A stretch of 64,000 nucleotides of DNA. Origin: JBKEDF01 sp047975325. GTDB taxonomy: Bacteria > Pseudomonadota > Alphaproteobacteria > Rhodobacterales > Rhodobacteraceae. The stretch spans positions 1-64,000 of the forward strand of contig JBKEDF010000050.1 of NCBI GenBank assembly GCA_047975325.1, written 5' to 3'. Under the pieces are notes generated by a model that was given only the letters and a program-made list of their open reading frames with translations, ran no database searches and was not told where the DNA came from. Positions 24,960 to 34,044 of this stretch are shown in pieces. Numbering within the stretch: the stretch's first letter is position 1; every line of letters begins with the position of its first letter. Both the position numbers and the translations under genes were made by a program.

Positions 24960-26086
24960 ACAATCCCGCGCTATTGCGCCTTGAAGGCGTCGACAAGTTC
25001 TATGGTGCCATCGGTGAGGGCGTTCATGCCGTGCAAGCCATCGACATGGAGGTGCCACAGGGGGACATCGTGGCGCTTCTGGGGTCTTCGGGCTGTGGCA
25101 AGACCTCCACCTTGCGGATGATCGCGGGCTTTGAGGAAGTTTCACGCGGGACGATCACGCTCGCAGGGCGGGAGGTGCATATGCTGCCGCCGGTACGGCG
25201 CAATGTGGCGATGGCCTTCGAAGGCTACTCGCTCTACCCCACGGTGACGGTGCGCGAAAATATCGCCTTTGCGCTCAAGGCGTCGCGGCTGCCATCCGAT
25301 GAGGTCGAAACCCGTGTGGGCCATGTTTCCGAAATGCTGGAAATCACGGATATCCTTGATCGTTTTCCCGCCTCGATTTCCGGCGGCGAACAGCAACGTG
25401 CCAGTCTGGCGCGGGCGCTTGTTCGTGACGCGGATCTGCATCTGCTGGATGAACCGATGGGCCAGCTGGAACCGCAATTGCGCACCCTGCTGCGCGGCCG
25501 GATCAAGCATTACATCAAGGAACGCGGCTTAACGGCAATTCTTGTCACCCATGATCAGACCGAAGCCAACGCGCTGGCCGACAAGATTGCGGTGATGGAA
25601 GGCGGTATCCTGCAACAATATGGCAGCCCGACCGAAATCAAGGATCGTCCGGCAAATCTTTTCACCGGTACTTTCGTGGGCGAACCCCCGATGAATGTCT
25701 TTCCGGCCAGCGTTTCGGGCACGGGCGGGCAGATCCAAATCGACCTGCAGGGCGGGCTGGACCTGAAATATCCCGAGGCGGCTTTTGCCCCCGAAGTGCG
25801 CGACATGATGCTGGGCCGACGCGATGTGGTGATCGGGATACGCCCCTATGCCGTTCACCGGACGGAAACAGGGGCTGCGGCACAGGTGCTGGTCAATCAA
25901 TGGCTGGGCGATCAGACCCATATCGCAGCCAGTTTCGCCGACAAGACCATCGTGCTGGTCGAACATGACCGCGTCGAACTGGAGGAAGGCCAGGCAATTT
26001 CGGTTGAACTCCGTGCCGAGGACATCCATGTCTTCGATCCCGATTCCGGCCAGGCGCTGAGCCATGGCCATGATCTGGCAGCATGA
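24956..26086 (+). CDS. ABC transporter ATPase (second of two, catalytically intact)
   Basis: This 376-residue ATPase has Walker A GSSGCGKT (43-50), signature ISGGEQQR (141-148), Walker B LHLLDE (161-166) with Glu166, and switch His199 (VTHDQTEA). The Q-loop Gln is replaced by Glu89 (MAFEGYSLYP) and the D-loop reads LEPQLR rather than LDAKLR. A TOBE-like C-terminal domain extends from about 240. It should supply the main hydrolytic site of the transporter. Overlaps the kinase gene by ATGA. Confidence 0.88.
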   Translation: MNNPALLRLEGVDKFYGAIGEGVHAVQAIDMEVPQGDIVALLGSSGCGKTSTLRMIAGFEEVSRGTITLAGREVHMLPPVRRNVAMAFEGYSLYPTVTVRENIAFALKASRLPSDEVETRVGHVSEMLEITDILDRFPASISGGEQQRASLARALVRDADLHLLDEPMGQLEPQLRTLLRGRIKHYIKERGLTAILVTHDQTEANALADKIAVMEGGILQQYGSPTEIKDRPANLFTGTFVGEPPMNVFPASVSGTGGQIQIDLQGGLDLKYPEAAFAPEVRDMMLGRRDVVIGIRPYAVHRTETGAAAQVLVNQWLGDQTHIAASFADKTIVLVEHDRVELEEGQAISVELRAEDIHVFDPDSGQALSHGHDLAA

Positions 26087-27651
26087 TGGCGGAAGGGTCG
26101 GATATCCTGATCGGCATCGATGCCGGAACATCCGTCATCAAGGCGGTGGCCTTCGATCTTTCGGGGCGGCAGCTTGCCATGGCCTCAGTCCCCAACCGCT
26201 ATACCACGCGGGCAAGCGATGGGGCGGCCTTTCAGCCCCTGGCCCAGACCTGGGACGATTGCGCCGCCACCTTGCGCGCATTGGCGGAAAAGATCGAAAA
26301 CCTGTCTGGCCGCACCGCCGCCCTTGCCGTCACCGCACAGGGCGACGGGACATGGCTGATCGGGGCGGGTGACGTGCCGGTGGATGATGGCTGGCTCTGG
26401 CTCGATTCACGTTCGGCAAAGACGGTCGCACGGCTGCGCGGAACCCCTGCCGATGCCGAACGTTATGCCATCACCGGAACCGGGCTGAATGTCTGCCAGA
26501 TGGGGAGCCAGCTTGCGCATATGGAAGCAACGGAACCCGAAAAGCTTGATCGGGCGGAAGTCGGATTTCATTGCAAGGACTGGCTCTATCTCAACCTGAC
26601 AGGGGTTCGCGCAACGGATCCTTCCGAGGCGAATTTCACCTTCGGGAATTTCCGCACCCGGCGCTACGATGACAGGGTGCTTGAGGCGCTCGGCCTGACC
26701 GCGCGGCGCCATCTGTTGCCCGATATCCTGGATGGCACGGAAACCACCCATCCGCTGACGGCAGCGGCGGCGGCGGCCACCGGATTGCGCGCGGGAACGC
26801 CGGTATCGCTTGGCTATGTCGATGTTGTCTGCACCGCCCTTGGCGCAGGGATCATGACCGACACACCCGCGGCCTGTTCCATCATCGGATCAACGGCAAT
26901 GCATATGCGCGCACTGCCCGCCGAAGATGTTCCCTTCAATGGTGAACAGACCGGCTATGTGATGTGCCTGCCAATCCCGGGCATGGCCACGATGATGCAA
27001 TCCACCATGGCCGCAACCCTGAATATCGACTGGATCCTGGGCTTGGCCGAGGATCTTCTGGCCAGAATGGGCCAGAAGGTCAGTCGCGCGGATCTGATCG
27101 CACAGATTGATGGCTGGATGGCCGAAACTGCACCCGGTGCGCTGATCTATCATCCTTATATTTCGGAAGCCGGGGAAAGGGGCCCCTTCGTGGATGCCTC
27201 CGCCCGGGCCAGCCTGACGGGCCTGACGATGACCCATCGTTTCCCCGATCTGGTCCGTGCGGTGGTCGAAGGTCTCTCGCTTGCAGCGCGCGATTGCTAT
27301 CGGGCGATGGGGCCGGCGCCGGAGGAACTTCGGCTGACAGGCGGGGCTGCGCGTTCCGATGCATTGAGAACCACGCTATCGGCGGCTGTGGGCACCCCTA
27401 CCCGGATTTCCGCACGGGAAGAAGCCGGGGCCGCCGGGGCCGCGATGATGGCAGCGGTGGCCACGGGGCATTACCCCGATATCCGTGCCGCAATCGCCGA
27501 ATGGGTCACACCGCATCTGGGGGAGGCCACACCACCGGATCCGGGACTGGCCACCCTTTACGCCGATCGTTACGAAACATATCGCAAAACCCGCCTCGCG
27601 CTTGCCCCGCATTGGGGGGCGTTCGCCCATCAGACGGAAAGGGAACAATGA
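26083..27651 (+). CDS. FGGY-family carbohydrate kinase
   Basis: This 522-residue kinase has the phosphate motif IGIDAGTSVIKAV (10-22), the second domain with VCTALGAGIMTD and SIIGSTAMHM, and the adenosine motif LRLTGGAARSDALR followed by AREEAGAAGAAMMA. It phosphorylates the imported polyol or sugar with ATP in the cytoplasm. Relatives include erythritol kinase (EryA), xylulokinase and autoinducer-2 kinase; the divergence does not allow a choice. The neighbouring GlpD-like dehydrogenase, as in the ery loci, favours a polyol. Overlaps the hydroxyacid dehydrogenase gene by ATGA. Confidence 0.88.
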   Translation: MMAEGSDILIGIDAGTSVIKAVAFDLSGRQLAMASVPNRYTTRASDGAAFQPLAQTWDDCAATLRALAEKIENLSGRTAALAVTAQGDGTWLIGAGDVPVDDGWLWLDSRSAKTVARLRGTPADAERYAITGTGLNVCQMGSQLAHMEATEPEKLDRAEVGFHCKDWLYLNLTGVRATDPSEANFTFGNFRTRRYDDRVLEALGLTARRHLLPDILDGTETTHPLTAAAAAATGLRAGTPVSLGYVDVVCTALGAGIMTDTPAACSIIGSTAMHMRALPAEDVPFNGEQTGYVMCLPIPGMATMMQSTMAATLNIDWILGLAEDLLARMGQKVSRADLIAQIDGWMAETAPGALIYHPYISEAGERGPFVDASARASLTGLTMTHRFPDLVRAVVEGLSLAARDCYRAMGPAPEELRLTGGAARSDALRTTLSAAVGTPTRISAREEAGAAGAAMMAAVATGHYPDIRAAIAEWVTPHLGEATPPDPGLATLYADRYETYRKTRLALAPHWGAFAHQTEREQ

Positions 27652-28688
27652 GTACGGAAATAGCCATTATCGGTGATCATTTTATGTTACCCGAGGTCTT
27701 CGAGGCCAAGCTGCTGGAAACCGGCAGCGCGGATCTGACGATCCGCACCCGCAAGGACAACTGGCCTGATGACGCAATGGAACATGGCTATGCCGTGGCC
27801 GGAATGGACGGGTTGAAGGAATATTTCGGAACCGCCGATGGGGTAGTGGATTTCGTGGGCGACGCGAAAATCCTCGTCACCCAGCTTGCGCCAATGTCGC
27901 GCGCGATGTTTGAACGATTGCCTAAACTGCAGATGATCGCGGTATCGCGCGGTGGACCGGTGAATATCGACATGGCCGCCGCGCGTGATCACGACGTGCT
28001 GGTGGTCAACACGCCGGGGCGCAACGCCTCTGCCGTGGCGGAATTCACGCTTGGCGCCATTCTGGCCGAAACCCGCAAGATCCGTGAAGGCCATGAGGCC
28101 CTGCGCGCAGGCAATTGGCGGGGCGATCTGTACCGCGCCGATGTGACCGGGCGAGAGCTGAACGAAATGACCGTCGGTGTGGTCGGATATGGCAATATCG
28201 GTACCCGCGTGGTGCGGTTGTTACGCGCCTTTGGCGCAAAGGTCCTGGTTTGCGACCCCTATGTGCAGCTTGCCCCCGAGGATGCCGAAGCCGGGGTGGA
28301 ACTGGTTTCGTTCGACCGGATCCTGGGCGAAAGCGATGTTGTCACCCTTCATCCGCGCGTAACCGATGAAACCCGTGGCATGATGGATGCCGATGCCTTT
28401 CGGCGCATGAAACCCGGCGCGCTTTTCGTCAATACCGCGCGTGGCCCGCTTTGCGATTATGAGGCGCTGACGGTGGCCTTGACCAAAGGGCATCTGGGAT
28501 CCGCCATGCTGGAAACCTTCGCGGTGGAACCCGTCCCCGCCGATTGGCCGCTCCTTGGTCTGCCCAATGTCACGCTGACCCCCCATATTGCGGGGGCGTC
28601 GCTGCGCACCGTCACCTATGCCGCCGAACAGGCCGCCGAGGAAGTACGTCGTTTCCTGGCCGGCGAACCCGCACGGAACCCCTGCTGA
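27648..28688 (+). CDS. D-2-hydroxyacid dehydrogenase family protein
   Basis: This 346-residue NAD-dependent enzyme has the Rossmann motif VGVVGYGNIG (near 178-187), the active-site Arg in VNTARGPLCD, Glu in ETFAVEP and His in TPHIAG, so the Arg-Glu-His triad is complete. It interconverts a 2-hydroxy acid and a 2-keto acid. In this operon it might handle the aldehyde-derived fragment after aldol cleavage, or a sugar acid. The precise substrate is unknown. The start is the ATG overlapping the kinase stop; the stop overlaps the next ATG by one base. Confidence 0.87.
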   Translation: MSTEIAIIGDHFMLPEVFEAKLLETGSADLTIRTRKDNWPDDAMEHGYAVAGMDGLKEYFGTADGVVDFVGDAKILVTQLAPMSRAMFERLPKLQMIAVSRGGPVNIDMAAARDHDVLVVNTPGRNASAVAEFTLGAILAETRKIREGHEALRAGNWRGDLYRADVTGRELNEMTVGVVGYGNIGTRVVRLLRAFGAKVLVCDPYVQLAPEDAEAGVELVSFDRILGESDVVTLHPRVTDETRGMMDADAFRRMKPGALFVNTARGPLCDYEALTVALTKGHLGSAMLETFAVEPVPADWPLLGLPNVTLTPHIAGASLRTVTYAAEQAAEEVRRFLAGEPARNPC

Positions 28689-29338
28689 TGGCCCTGCGGC
28701 AAGACATATGCGCCGCGATGCGGGAACTTGTCCGCACCGGGCTCAATCGCGGCACGGCCGGGAATATCTCGGTCCGTGAGGGGATGAATATGCTGATCAC
28801 CCCTTCGGGCGTACCACCGGAGGAAATCACCCCGGATATGATCGCCCGGATACCGTTGACGGAAGATCCACGGGCGGAAGGCCCGCTCAAACCGTCAGTT
28901 GAATGGCGATTTCATCGGGCAATCTTGGCAAACAGGGTGGATATCGGGGCCGTGGTGCATACCCATGCCCCCTGGTGTACCGTCCTGGCCTGCGCACGCC
29001 GCCCGATCCCGGGATTGCATTACATGGTCACGCGGCTGGGCGGGCAGGATATCCGCGTGGCCGATTATGCGCTTTACGGCACTGACGCTCTTTCGGCCAG
29101 TATCCTGGCGGCTATGCAGGACCGGCTCGGTTGCCTTATGGCCAATCACGGCATGCTCGCGGCGGGAAAGACCCTGGCACATGCCATGGCCAATGCCGAG
29201 GAAATGGAAAGCCTCGCCCATACCTATGTCCACAGCCTGATGATCGGCGGGCCGGCCCTGTTGAACGATGACGAACTAACAGCCGCAAGAGATGGGTTGG
29301 CGCATTACGGCAAACGCGAAAGCGGGAACGCGGGATGA
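28688..29338 (+). CDS. Class II aldolase/adducin family protein (FucA-like)
   Basis: This 216-residue protein matches fuculose-phosphate aldolase in size and motifs: TAGNISVRE (phosphate loop), TPSGVP, the catalytic Glu in PSVEWRFH, zinc ligands in VVHTHAPWC and ANHGMLA. Such zinc aldolases split a ketose 1-phosphate to dihydroxyacetone phosphate plus an aldehyde. TGATG couples it to the dehydrogenase gene, and ATGA to the GlpD-like gene. It is one of two class II aldolases in this operon and the one with the shorter canonical form. Confidence 0.88.
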   Translation: MALRQDICAAMRELVRTGLNRGTAGNISVREGMNMLITPSGVPPEEITPDMIARIPLTEDPRAEGPLKPSVEWRFHRAILANRVDIGAVVHTHAPWCTVLACARRPIPGLHYMVTRLGGQDIRVADYALYGTDALSASILAAMQDRLGCLMANHGMLAAGKTLAHAMANAEEMESLAHTYVHSLMIGGPALLNDDELTAARDGLAHYGKRESGNAG

Positions 29339-30840
29339 ACGATCCAGTCGATCTTTTCATCATTGGCGGCGGCATTAACGGGGCGGGAATTGCGCGCGAT
29401 GCTGCCGGGCGGGGGCTTTCGGTCCTGCTGTGTGAAAAGGACGATCTGGCACAGGGGACATCCTCTCGTTCCGGCAAACTGGTACATGGCGGCCTGCGCT
29501 ATCTGGAATATTACGAGTTCCGGCTGGTACGGGAGGCGCTGATCGAACGGGAGGTGCTGCTGGCATCTGCCCCGCATATCATCTGGCCGATGCGTTTCGT
29601 CCTGCCCCATTCCGGCGCGGAACGCCCTGCCTGGCTGGTGCGGCTGGGGCTGTTCCTTTACGATCATCTGGGCGGTCGCAAGCGCCTGCCCGGCACACGG
29701 GTCCTGAACCTTGCCCGCGACCCGGAGGGTGCGCCGCTCAGACCACGTTATCGCAAGGGGTTCGAATATTCCGATTGCTGGGTCGATGATGCGCGGCTTG
29801 TGGTGATCAATGCACAGGATGCCGCAGAACGCGGTGCAAAGGTGATGACCCGAACCGCCTGCATTTCCGCCCGCCGTATCGACGGGCTTTGGCAGATAGA
29901 AACGGAAGATCGTCGCAATGGCACACGACAAAGCCATAGCGCCCGGATATTGGTCAATGCAGCGGGGCCATGGGTGAACGATATCATCACCCGGGTTGTC
30001 AGAACGAAGTCCACACGCAATGTCAGGCTGGTCAAGGGCAGCCATATCATCGTACCCAAATTCTGGGAAGGCACGCAGGCCTACCTGATCCAGAATACCG
30101 ACAAGCGGGTCATTTTCGTCAATCCCTATGAAACCGATCTGGCACTGATCGGCACGACCGACATCCCCCATGAAGGCCAGGCGGAGGATGTAACCGCAGA
30201 TCCGACCGAGATCGACTATCTGATAGAAGTGGTAAACCGTTACTTCACTCAGAAACTGCGACGGGAGGATCTGGTCGAAAGCTTTTCCGGGGTTCGCCCG
30301 CTTTATGATGATGGACAGGGCAATCCTTCGGCGGTGACGCGCGATTATGTGTTTGATCTGGATACCGAAGGCGCGCCACTGCTGAACGTCTTCGGCGGCA
30401 AGATCACCACCTTTCGCAAACTGGCCGAACATGCGATGGGGCGGCTTGGCCCGCATCTGCCACAGATGAAGGGCGACTGGACTGCGGGGGCAATCCTGCC
30501 CGGCGGCGATCTGCCCGGCGGTGATCCGGCGGCGTTTCGCAACCAGCTTGCGGAACTTTACCCCTGGCTGCCGCGTAATCTGGCGCATTACTACACCCGC
30601 AGCTATGGCACCCGCACCCCCGACCTGATCGGTACGGCAAAGGGGATCGCGGATCTGGGTCGCCGTTTCGGGCCGCAGCTTTACGAGGCAGAGGTCCGGC
30701 ATCTTGTCCTGCGGGAATGGGCCGAAAGCGCCGAGGATATCCTCTGGCGCAGGACAAAACACCGTTTGCACATGAATGATGCTGAAATCGCGGATTTCAG
30801 TACCTGGTTCGACACTTCCGATCTGGTGACCCGCACATGA
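29335..30840 (+). CDS. FAD-dependent polyol-phosphate dehydrogenase, GlpD/EryB-like
   Basis: The 501-residue flavoprotein begins MNDPVDLFIIGGGINGAGIA with the dinucleotide motif (10-18). It has the GlpD blocks SSRSGKLVHGGLRYLE, VNAAGPWVND, VKGSHIIVP and SGVRPLYDD, with FGGKITTFRKLAE at the FAD end. Glycerol-3-phosphate dehydrogenase and erythritol-phosphate dehydrogenase EryB share this form and pass electrons to quinone at the inner membrane. Its place between two aldolase genes and next to an FGGY kinase suggests oxidation of a polyol phosphate to a ketose phosphate, rather than ordinary glycerol use, since glpK-like and glpF genes are absent. Confidence 0.85.
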   Translation: MNDPVDLFIIGGGINGAGIARDAAGRGLSVLLCEKDDLAQGTSSRSGKLVHGGLRYLEYYEFRLVREALIEREVLLASAPHIIWPMRFVLPHSGAERPAWLVRLGLFLYDHLGGRKRLPGTRVLNLARDPEGAPLRPRYRKGFEYSDCWVDDARLVVINAQDAAERGAKVMTRTACISARRIDGLWQIETEDRRNGTRQSHSARILVNAAGPWVNDIITRVVRTKSTRNVRLVKGSHIIVPKFWEGTQAYLIQNTDKRVIFVNPYETDLALIGTTDIPHEGQAEDVTADPTEIDYLIEVVNRYFTQKLRREDLVESFSGVRPLYDDGQGNPSAVTRDYVFDLDTEGAPLLNVFGGKITTFRKLAEHAMGRLGPHLPQMKGDWTAGAILPGGDLPGGDPAAFRNQLAELYPWLPRNLAHYYTRSYGTRTPDLIGTAKGIADLGRRFGPQLYEAEVRHLVLREWAESAEDILWRRTKHRLHMNDAEIADFSTWFDTSDLVTRT

Positions 30841-31880
30841 CCCGTCTGACCTCGCCCCCCGGTTTCGATGAGCTTCGCCGCTACTCCGCCATAATCGGTG
30901 CAGATCCGACCCTTATCCAGGGCGCAGGGGGCAATACTTCCATCAAGGATGGGGATGGGGCGGTCATGTGGATCAAGGCCTCGGGCATGCTTCTGGCCGA
31001 TGCGCTGGATCGCGATATCTTTGTACCTTGCGATCTTCCCGCAATGCAGGAAGCCGTAACCAAGGGCACGGCCAGGGCGGATCGTCCGGCTGAATTCAGC
31101 CTTCTGGAAGGGGGGTTGCGCCCCTCGATCGAAACGTCGCTCCACGCGGTTTTTCCGCATCGCATCGTGATCCATGTCCATTGTGTCAACACGCTGGCCC
31201 TTGCGATCCGCAAGGATGCAAAAGAAGTCATTGCCACGCGGCTTTCCGGTTTCAACTGGGCATTCGTCCCCTATGCCAAGCCCGGCGCAGATCTTGCAGC
31301 CTCGGTGCTGGCTGCACGAGAGCCTGATACGGATGTGGTCGTGCTGGGCAATCACGGCTTGATCGTTGCGGCCGAAACCGTCCCCAAGGCGGAAAAGCTG
31401 GTGGCGGATGTCGTGGCGGCACTTGCCGCCCGCCCCGAAACCGCCCCGCATGATCCCGTGGCGCTTGCCAGCCGGGCGGGGGATGGTTTCGTGCCGCTTC
31501 CACCGGAAAACCCGCTTCATTGCGTGGCCTGTCTGCCCCGCCTGCTGAAAGCGGCACTGGCCGGGAGCCTCTATCCCGATCATGTCATCTTCTGCGGGGT
31601 TGGTGTGACCGTTCTGCAGGACGGCGAAAGCCCCGCCATGGCGCTTGAAAGGCAACAAAAAGCGGGCCTGCCGCCGCCGCCTTTCCTGCTGGTTCCCGGC
31701 GCGGGGGCGCTGATGCAGAAGGATGCAACCGATGGGGCAAGCGCGCTGGCGCAATGCCTTGGCGATGTGCTGATCCGGCTGGAGTCGGGCGCAACGGTCA
31801 ATCCGCTGACACTGGAACAGAATGCGGAACTGCTCAACTGGGATGCCGAAAAATATCGCCAGAGCTTGAACGCGGGCTGA
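30837..31880 (+). CDS. Class II aldolase/adducin family protein, long form
   Basis: The 347-residue protein carries GAGGNTSIKD, IKASGMLL, a catalytic-type Glu in PSIETSLH, zinc ligands HVH in IHVHCVNTLA and GNHGLIV. It resembles the aldolase half of rhamnulose-phosphate aldolase/dehydrogenase fusion proteins (RhaD type) but ends about where the SDR half would begin. A C-terminal 130-residue extension (HCVACLPRLLKAALAG onward) matches the linker region of those fusions. As a second aldolase in one operon it may act on a stereoisomer or a different chain length. ATGA couples it to the GlpD-like gene; it is the last operon gene and converges on ornithine cyclodeaminase. Confidence 0.82.
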   Translation: MTRLTSPPGFDELRRYSAIIGADPTLIQGAGGNTSIKDGDGAVMWIKASGMLLADALDRDIFVPCDLPAMQEAVTKGTARADRPAEFSLLEGGLRPSIETSLHAVFPHRIVIHVHCVNTLALAIRKDAKEVIATRLSGFNWAFVPYAKPGADLAASVLAAREPDTDVVVLGNHGLIVAAETVPKAEKLVADVVAALAARPETAPHDPVALASRAGDGFVPLPPENPLHCVACLPRLLKAALAGSLYPDHVIFCGVGVTVLQDGESPAMALERQQKAGLPPPPFLLVPGAGALMQKDATDGASALAQCLGDVLIRLESGATVNPLTLEQNAELLNWDAEKYRQSLNAG

Positions 31881-31903
31881 CGGCCCTGCGGAATGCGGGA
31901 CAA

Positions 31904-32956
31904 TCAGCCTGTTGCCCGAACCAGCATGCCGAAAAGGTCACGCGGGTCATCCGGATCCGCGATCATGTCCAGCTGCTGATAGTGTTTCGTTTCCTTAAGC
32001 TTGTCGCGCAGGAAACGCAGGGCTGAAAAATCCTCAATGGCAAAGCCAACCCCGTCAAAAAGCGTGATCTGGGAAGCATTGCTGCGGCCGGGGGCTTCGC
32101 CGGTGATGACGCGCCAGATTTCGGTCACGGGAAAATCGGCGGGCATCTGCTGGATCTCACCTTCGATCCGGGTCTGTTCGGGATATTCCACAAATACGGT
32201 TGAACGCGACAGGATATCCGGATGCAGTTCGGTCTTGCCGGGACAGTCACCGCCGATGGCATTGATATGGACCGCGCCGCCAACCATGTTATCGGTCAGA
32301 ATGGTCGCGAATTGCTTGTCTGCGGTGCAGGTGGTGATGATCTCCGCGCCCTCGATGGCCTCTTGCGGAGTTTTGCAGGCAACCACCCCAAGCCCGGTAT
32401 CCTTCAGGTTTCGGACGGCCTTTGCCGTCGCCCCCGCATCAATATCATAAAGCTTCACCACCTCGATGCCACAGATCGCCTGAAAGGCCAGGGCCTGAAA
32501 TTCGGACTGCGCACCATTGCCGATCATTGCCATCGTTCTGGCGCCCGGGGGCGCCAGATATCGTGCTACCATGGCCGAGGTTGCCGCCGTCCGCAGGGCC
32601 GTCAGCAACGTCATTTCGGTCAGCAGCAGGGGATAACCCGAAGCCACACTGGCCAGCAGGCCAAAGGCGGTAACGGTCTGCAAGCCTTCCCTGGTATTTT
32701 TCGGATGGCCATTAACATATTTGAAACCGTAATCTTCCCCATCCGAGGTTGGCATCAGTTCGATCACCCCTTCCGCGGAATGGGAGGCCACACGAGGCGT
32801 CTTGTCGAACAATTCCCAACGGCGGAAATCCTCTTCGATATAACCGGCAAGCCCGATCAGCATTTCGCGGATCCCGACCTGATGGATCAGCTTCATCATA
32901 TTCTCAACGCTGACAAACGGTACATAGGCCAGACGGGATGGGGCGGGAGCGGTCAT
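31904..32956 (-). CDS. Ornithine cyclodeaminase
   Basis: This 350-residue member of the OCD/mu-crystallin family has the NAD loop AMIGNGAQSEFQALAF (about 138-153), the substrate region GFKYVNGHPKN, TALRTAATSA and the conserved NAIGGDCPGKTEL. It converts L-ornithine to L-proline and ammonia with NAD. GAGGAAGAG precedes the ATG at 32956, which lies just inside the end of the arginase gene reading area, after its stop by 13 bases. With arginase it makes a two-step arginine-to-proline route. Confidence 0.9.
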   Translation of the reverse strand: MTAPAPSRLAYVPFVSVENMMKLIHQVGIREMLIGLAGYIEEDFRRWELFDKTPRVASHSAEGVIELMPTSDGEDYGFKYVNGHPKNTREGLQTVTAFGLLASVASGYPLLLTEMTLLTALRTAATSAMVARYLAPPGARTMAMIGNGAQSEFQALAFQAICGIEVVKLYDIDAGATAKAVRNLKDTGLGVVACKTPQEAIEGAEIITTCTADKQFATILTDNMVGGAVHINAIGGDCPGKTELHPDILSRSTVFVEYPEQTRIEGEIQQMPADFPVTEIWRVITGEAPGRSNASQITLFDGVGFAIEDFSALRFLRDKLKETKHYQQLDMIADPDDPRDLFGMLVRATG

Positions 32957-32969
32957 TCGCAACTCTTCC

Positions 32970-33908
32970 TCAATAGGGGCGGGTCGGGCGATCCAGCTGA
33001 TGCTGACCAAAGAGGGATGCTGTCAGGTCGGTCATCAGGCTGGCGGTGCGGCCACGTTCGTCAAGGAAAGGATTAAGTTCAGCCAGATCAAGTGAGCTTA
33101 CAAGCCCGCTGTCGCAAAGGATTTCCATCACCAGATGGGCCTCACGAAAGGTCGCGCCCCCCGGAACCGTGGTGCCGACGGCCGGGGCGATACCGGGATC
33201 AAGGAAATCCACATCCAGGCTTACATGCAGCAAACCATTCCCCGCCCGGACCCGATCCAGAAAATCCCGCAGCGGGCGTGCTATTCCGGTTTCATCCACA
33301 TCGCGCATATCATGGGCGCGAATATCGCTGGACCCCAGTGCCGCGCGTTCCTCCGCATCAACCGAACGCAACCCGATCATGCAGACATTCGCGGGATCAA
33401 CCCGGGCGGACAGGGCCGGAAAGCCCTCAAACTTCTCGCGCCCGGTAAAATAGGCAACCGGTGTGCCATGCAGGTTCCCGGAGGCGGAACTCTGCAGTGT
33501 ATGGTAATCGGTATGCGCATCGAGCCACAGAACGAATAACGGCCGGTTTTGCGTCCGGGCATGGACGGCCATCGCCGCGACAGAGCCCATCGACATCGAA
33601 TGATCACCGCCCAGGAAAATGGGCAGACCTTCCGCCGCCGCCCTTTGCCCCTGTGCAATCAGGGCTTCGGTCCAGGCCACCGTTTCATCCATCCGGTATA
33701 TGCGATCATTTGGTGCCTTGACCGGATGAACCGGGTTCGGTGCCAGATTGCCCAGATCGCGCAGGTTCCAGCCCAGATCAACAAGCCTTTCGGGCAGGCC
33801 TGCAACACGATAGGCGTCTGGCCCCATGACACAACCCGCATGGCGTTGACCACAATCGATAGGCACCCCGATGATCTGCACGGTTTTTCTGGTCATTTCG
33901 ATTGCCAT
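32970..33908 (-). CDS. rocF: Arginase
   Basis: This 312-residue ureohydrolase has metal-binding GGDHS (100-104), DAHTDYHT (130-137), SGNLHG (143-148), SLDVDFLDP and the AELNP block. All Mn ligands (His102, Asp130, His132, Asp134 and the SLDVDFLDP Asps) are present. The residue that is Asn130 in human arginase is His136 here. It hydrolyses arginine to ornithine and urea. The first ATG (33908) is next to AGGAA; an ATG four codons later has somewhat better spacing. It is followed by ornithine cyclodeaminase on the same strand. Confidence 0.88.
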   Translation of the reverse strand: MAIEMTRKTVQIIGVPIDCGQRHAGCVMGPDAYRVAGLPERLVDLGWNLRDLGNLAPNPVHPVKAPNDRIYRMDETVAWTEALIAQGQRAAAEGLPIFLGGDHSMSMGSVAAMAVHARTQNRPLFVLWLDAHTDYHTLQSSASGNLHGTPVAYFTGREKFEGFPALSARVDPANVCMIGLRSVDAEERAALGSSDIRAHDMRDVDETGIARPLRDFLDRVRAGNGLLHVSLDVDFLDPGIAPAVGTTVPGGATFREAHLVMEILCDSGLVSSLDLAELNPFLDERGRTASLMTDLTASLFGQHQLDRPTRPY

Positions 33909-34044
33909 TTCCTGAAATCGGGGATGTTCAGAAGATAGTATTCATCAAGATGGCTGTTTCTCAATCATCATGATCCCCGATATATATCATAAATTTCCAT
34001 TTCGAAGGCATATGGTTTCGTTTCGGACAAGACCGACAGGGGCG

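Noticed and set aside
29335..30840. Ordinary glycerol-3-phosphate dehydrogenase glpD
   Set aside because: No glycerol kinase or facilitator is present, and the gene is enclosed by two aldolase genes. GlpD function cannot be excluded but the symbol would overstate it.
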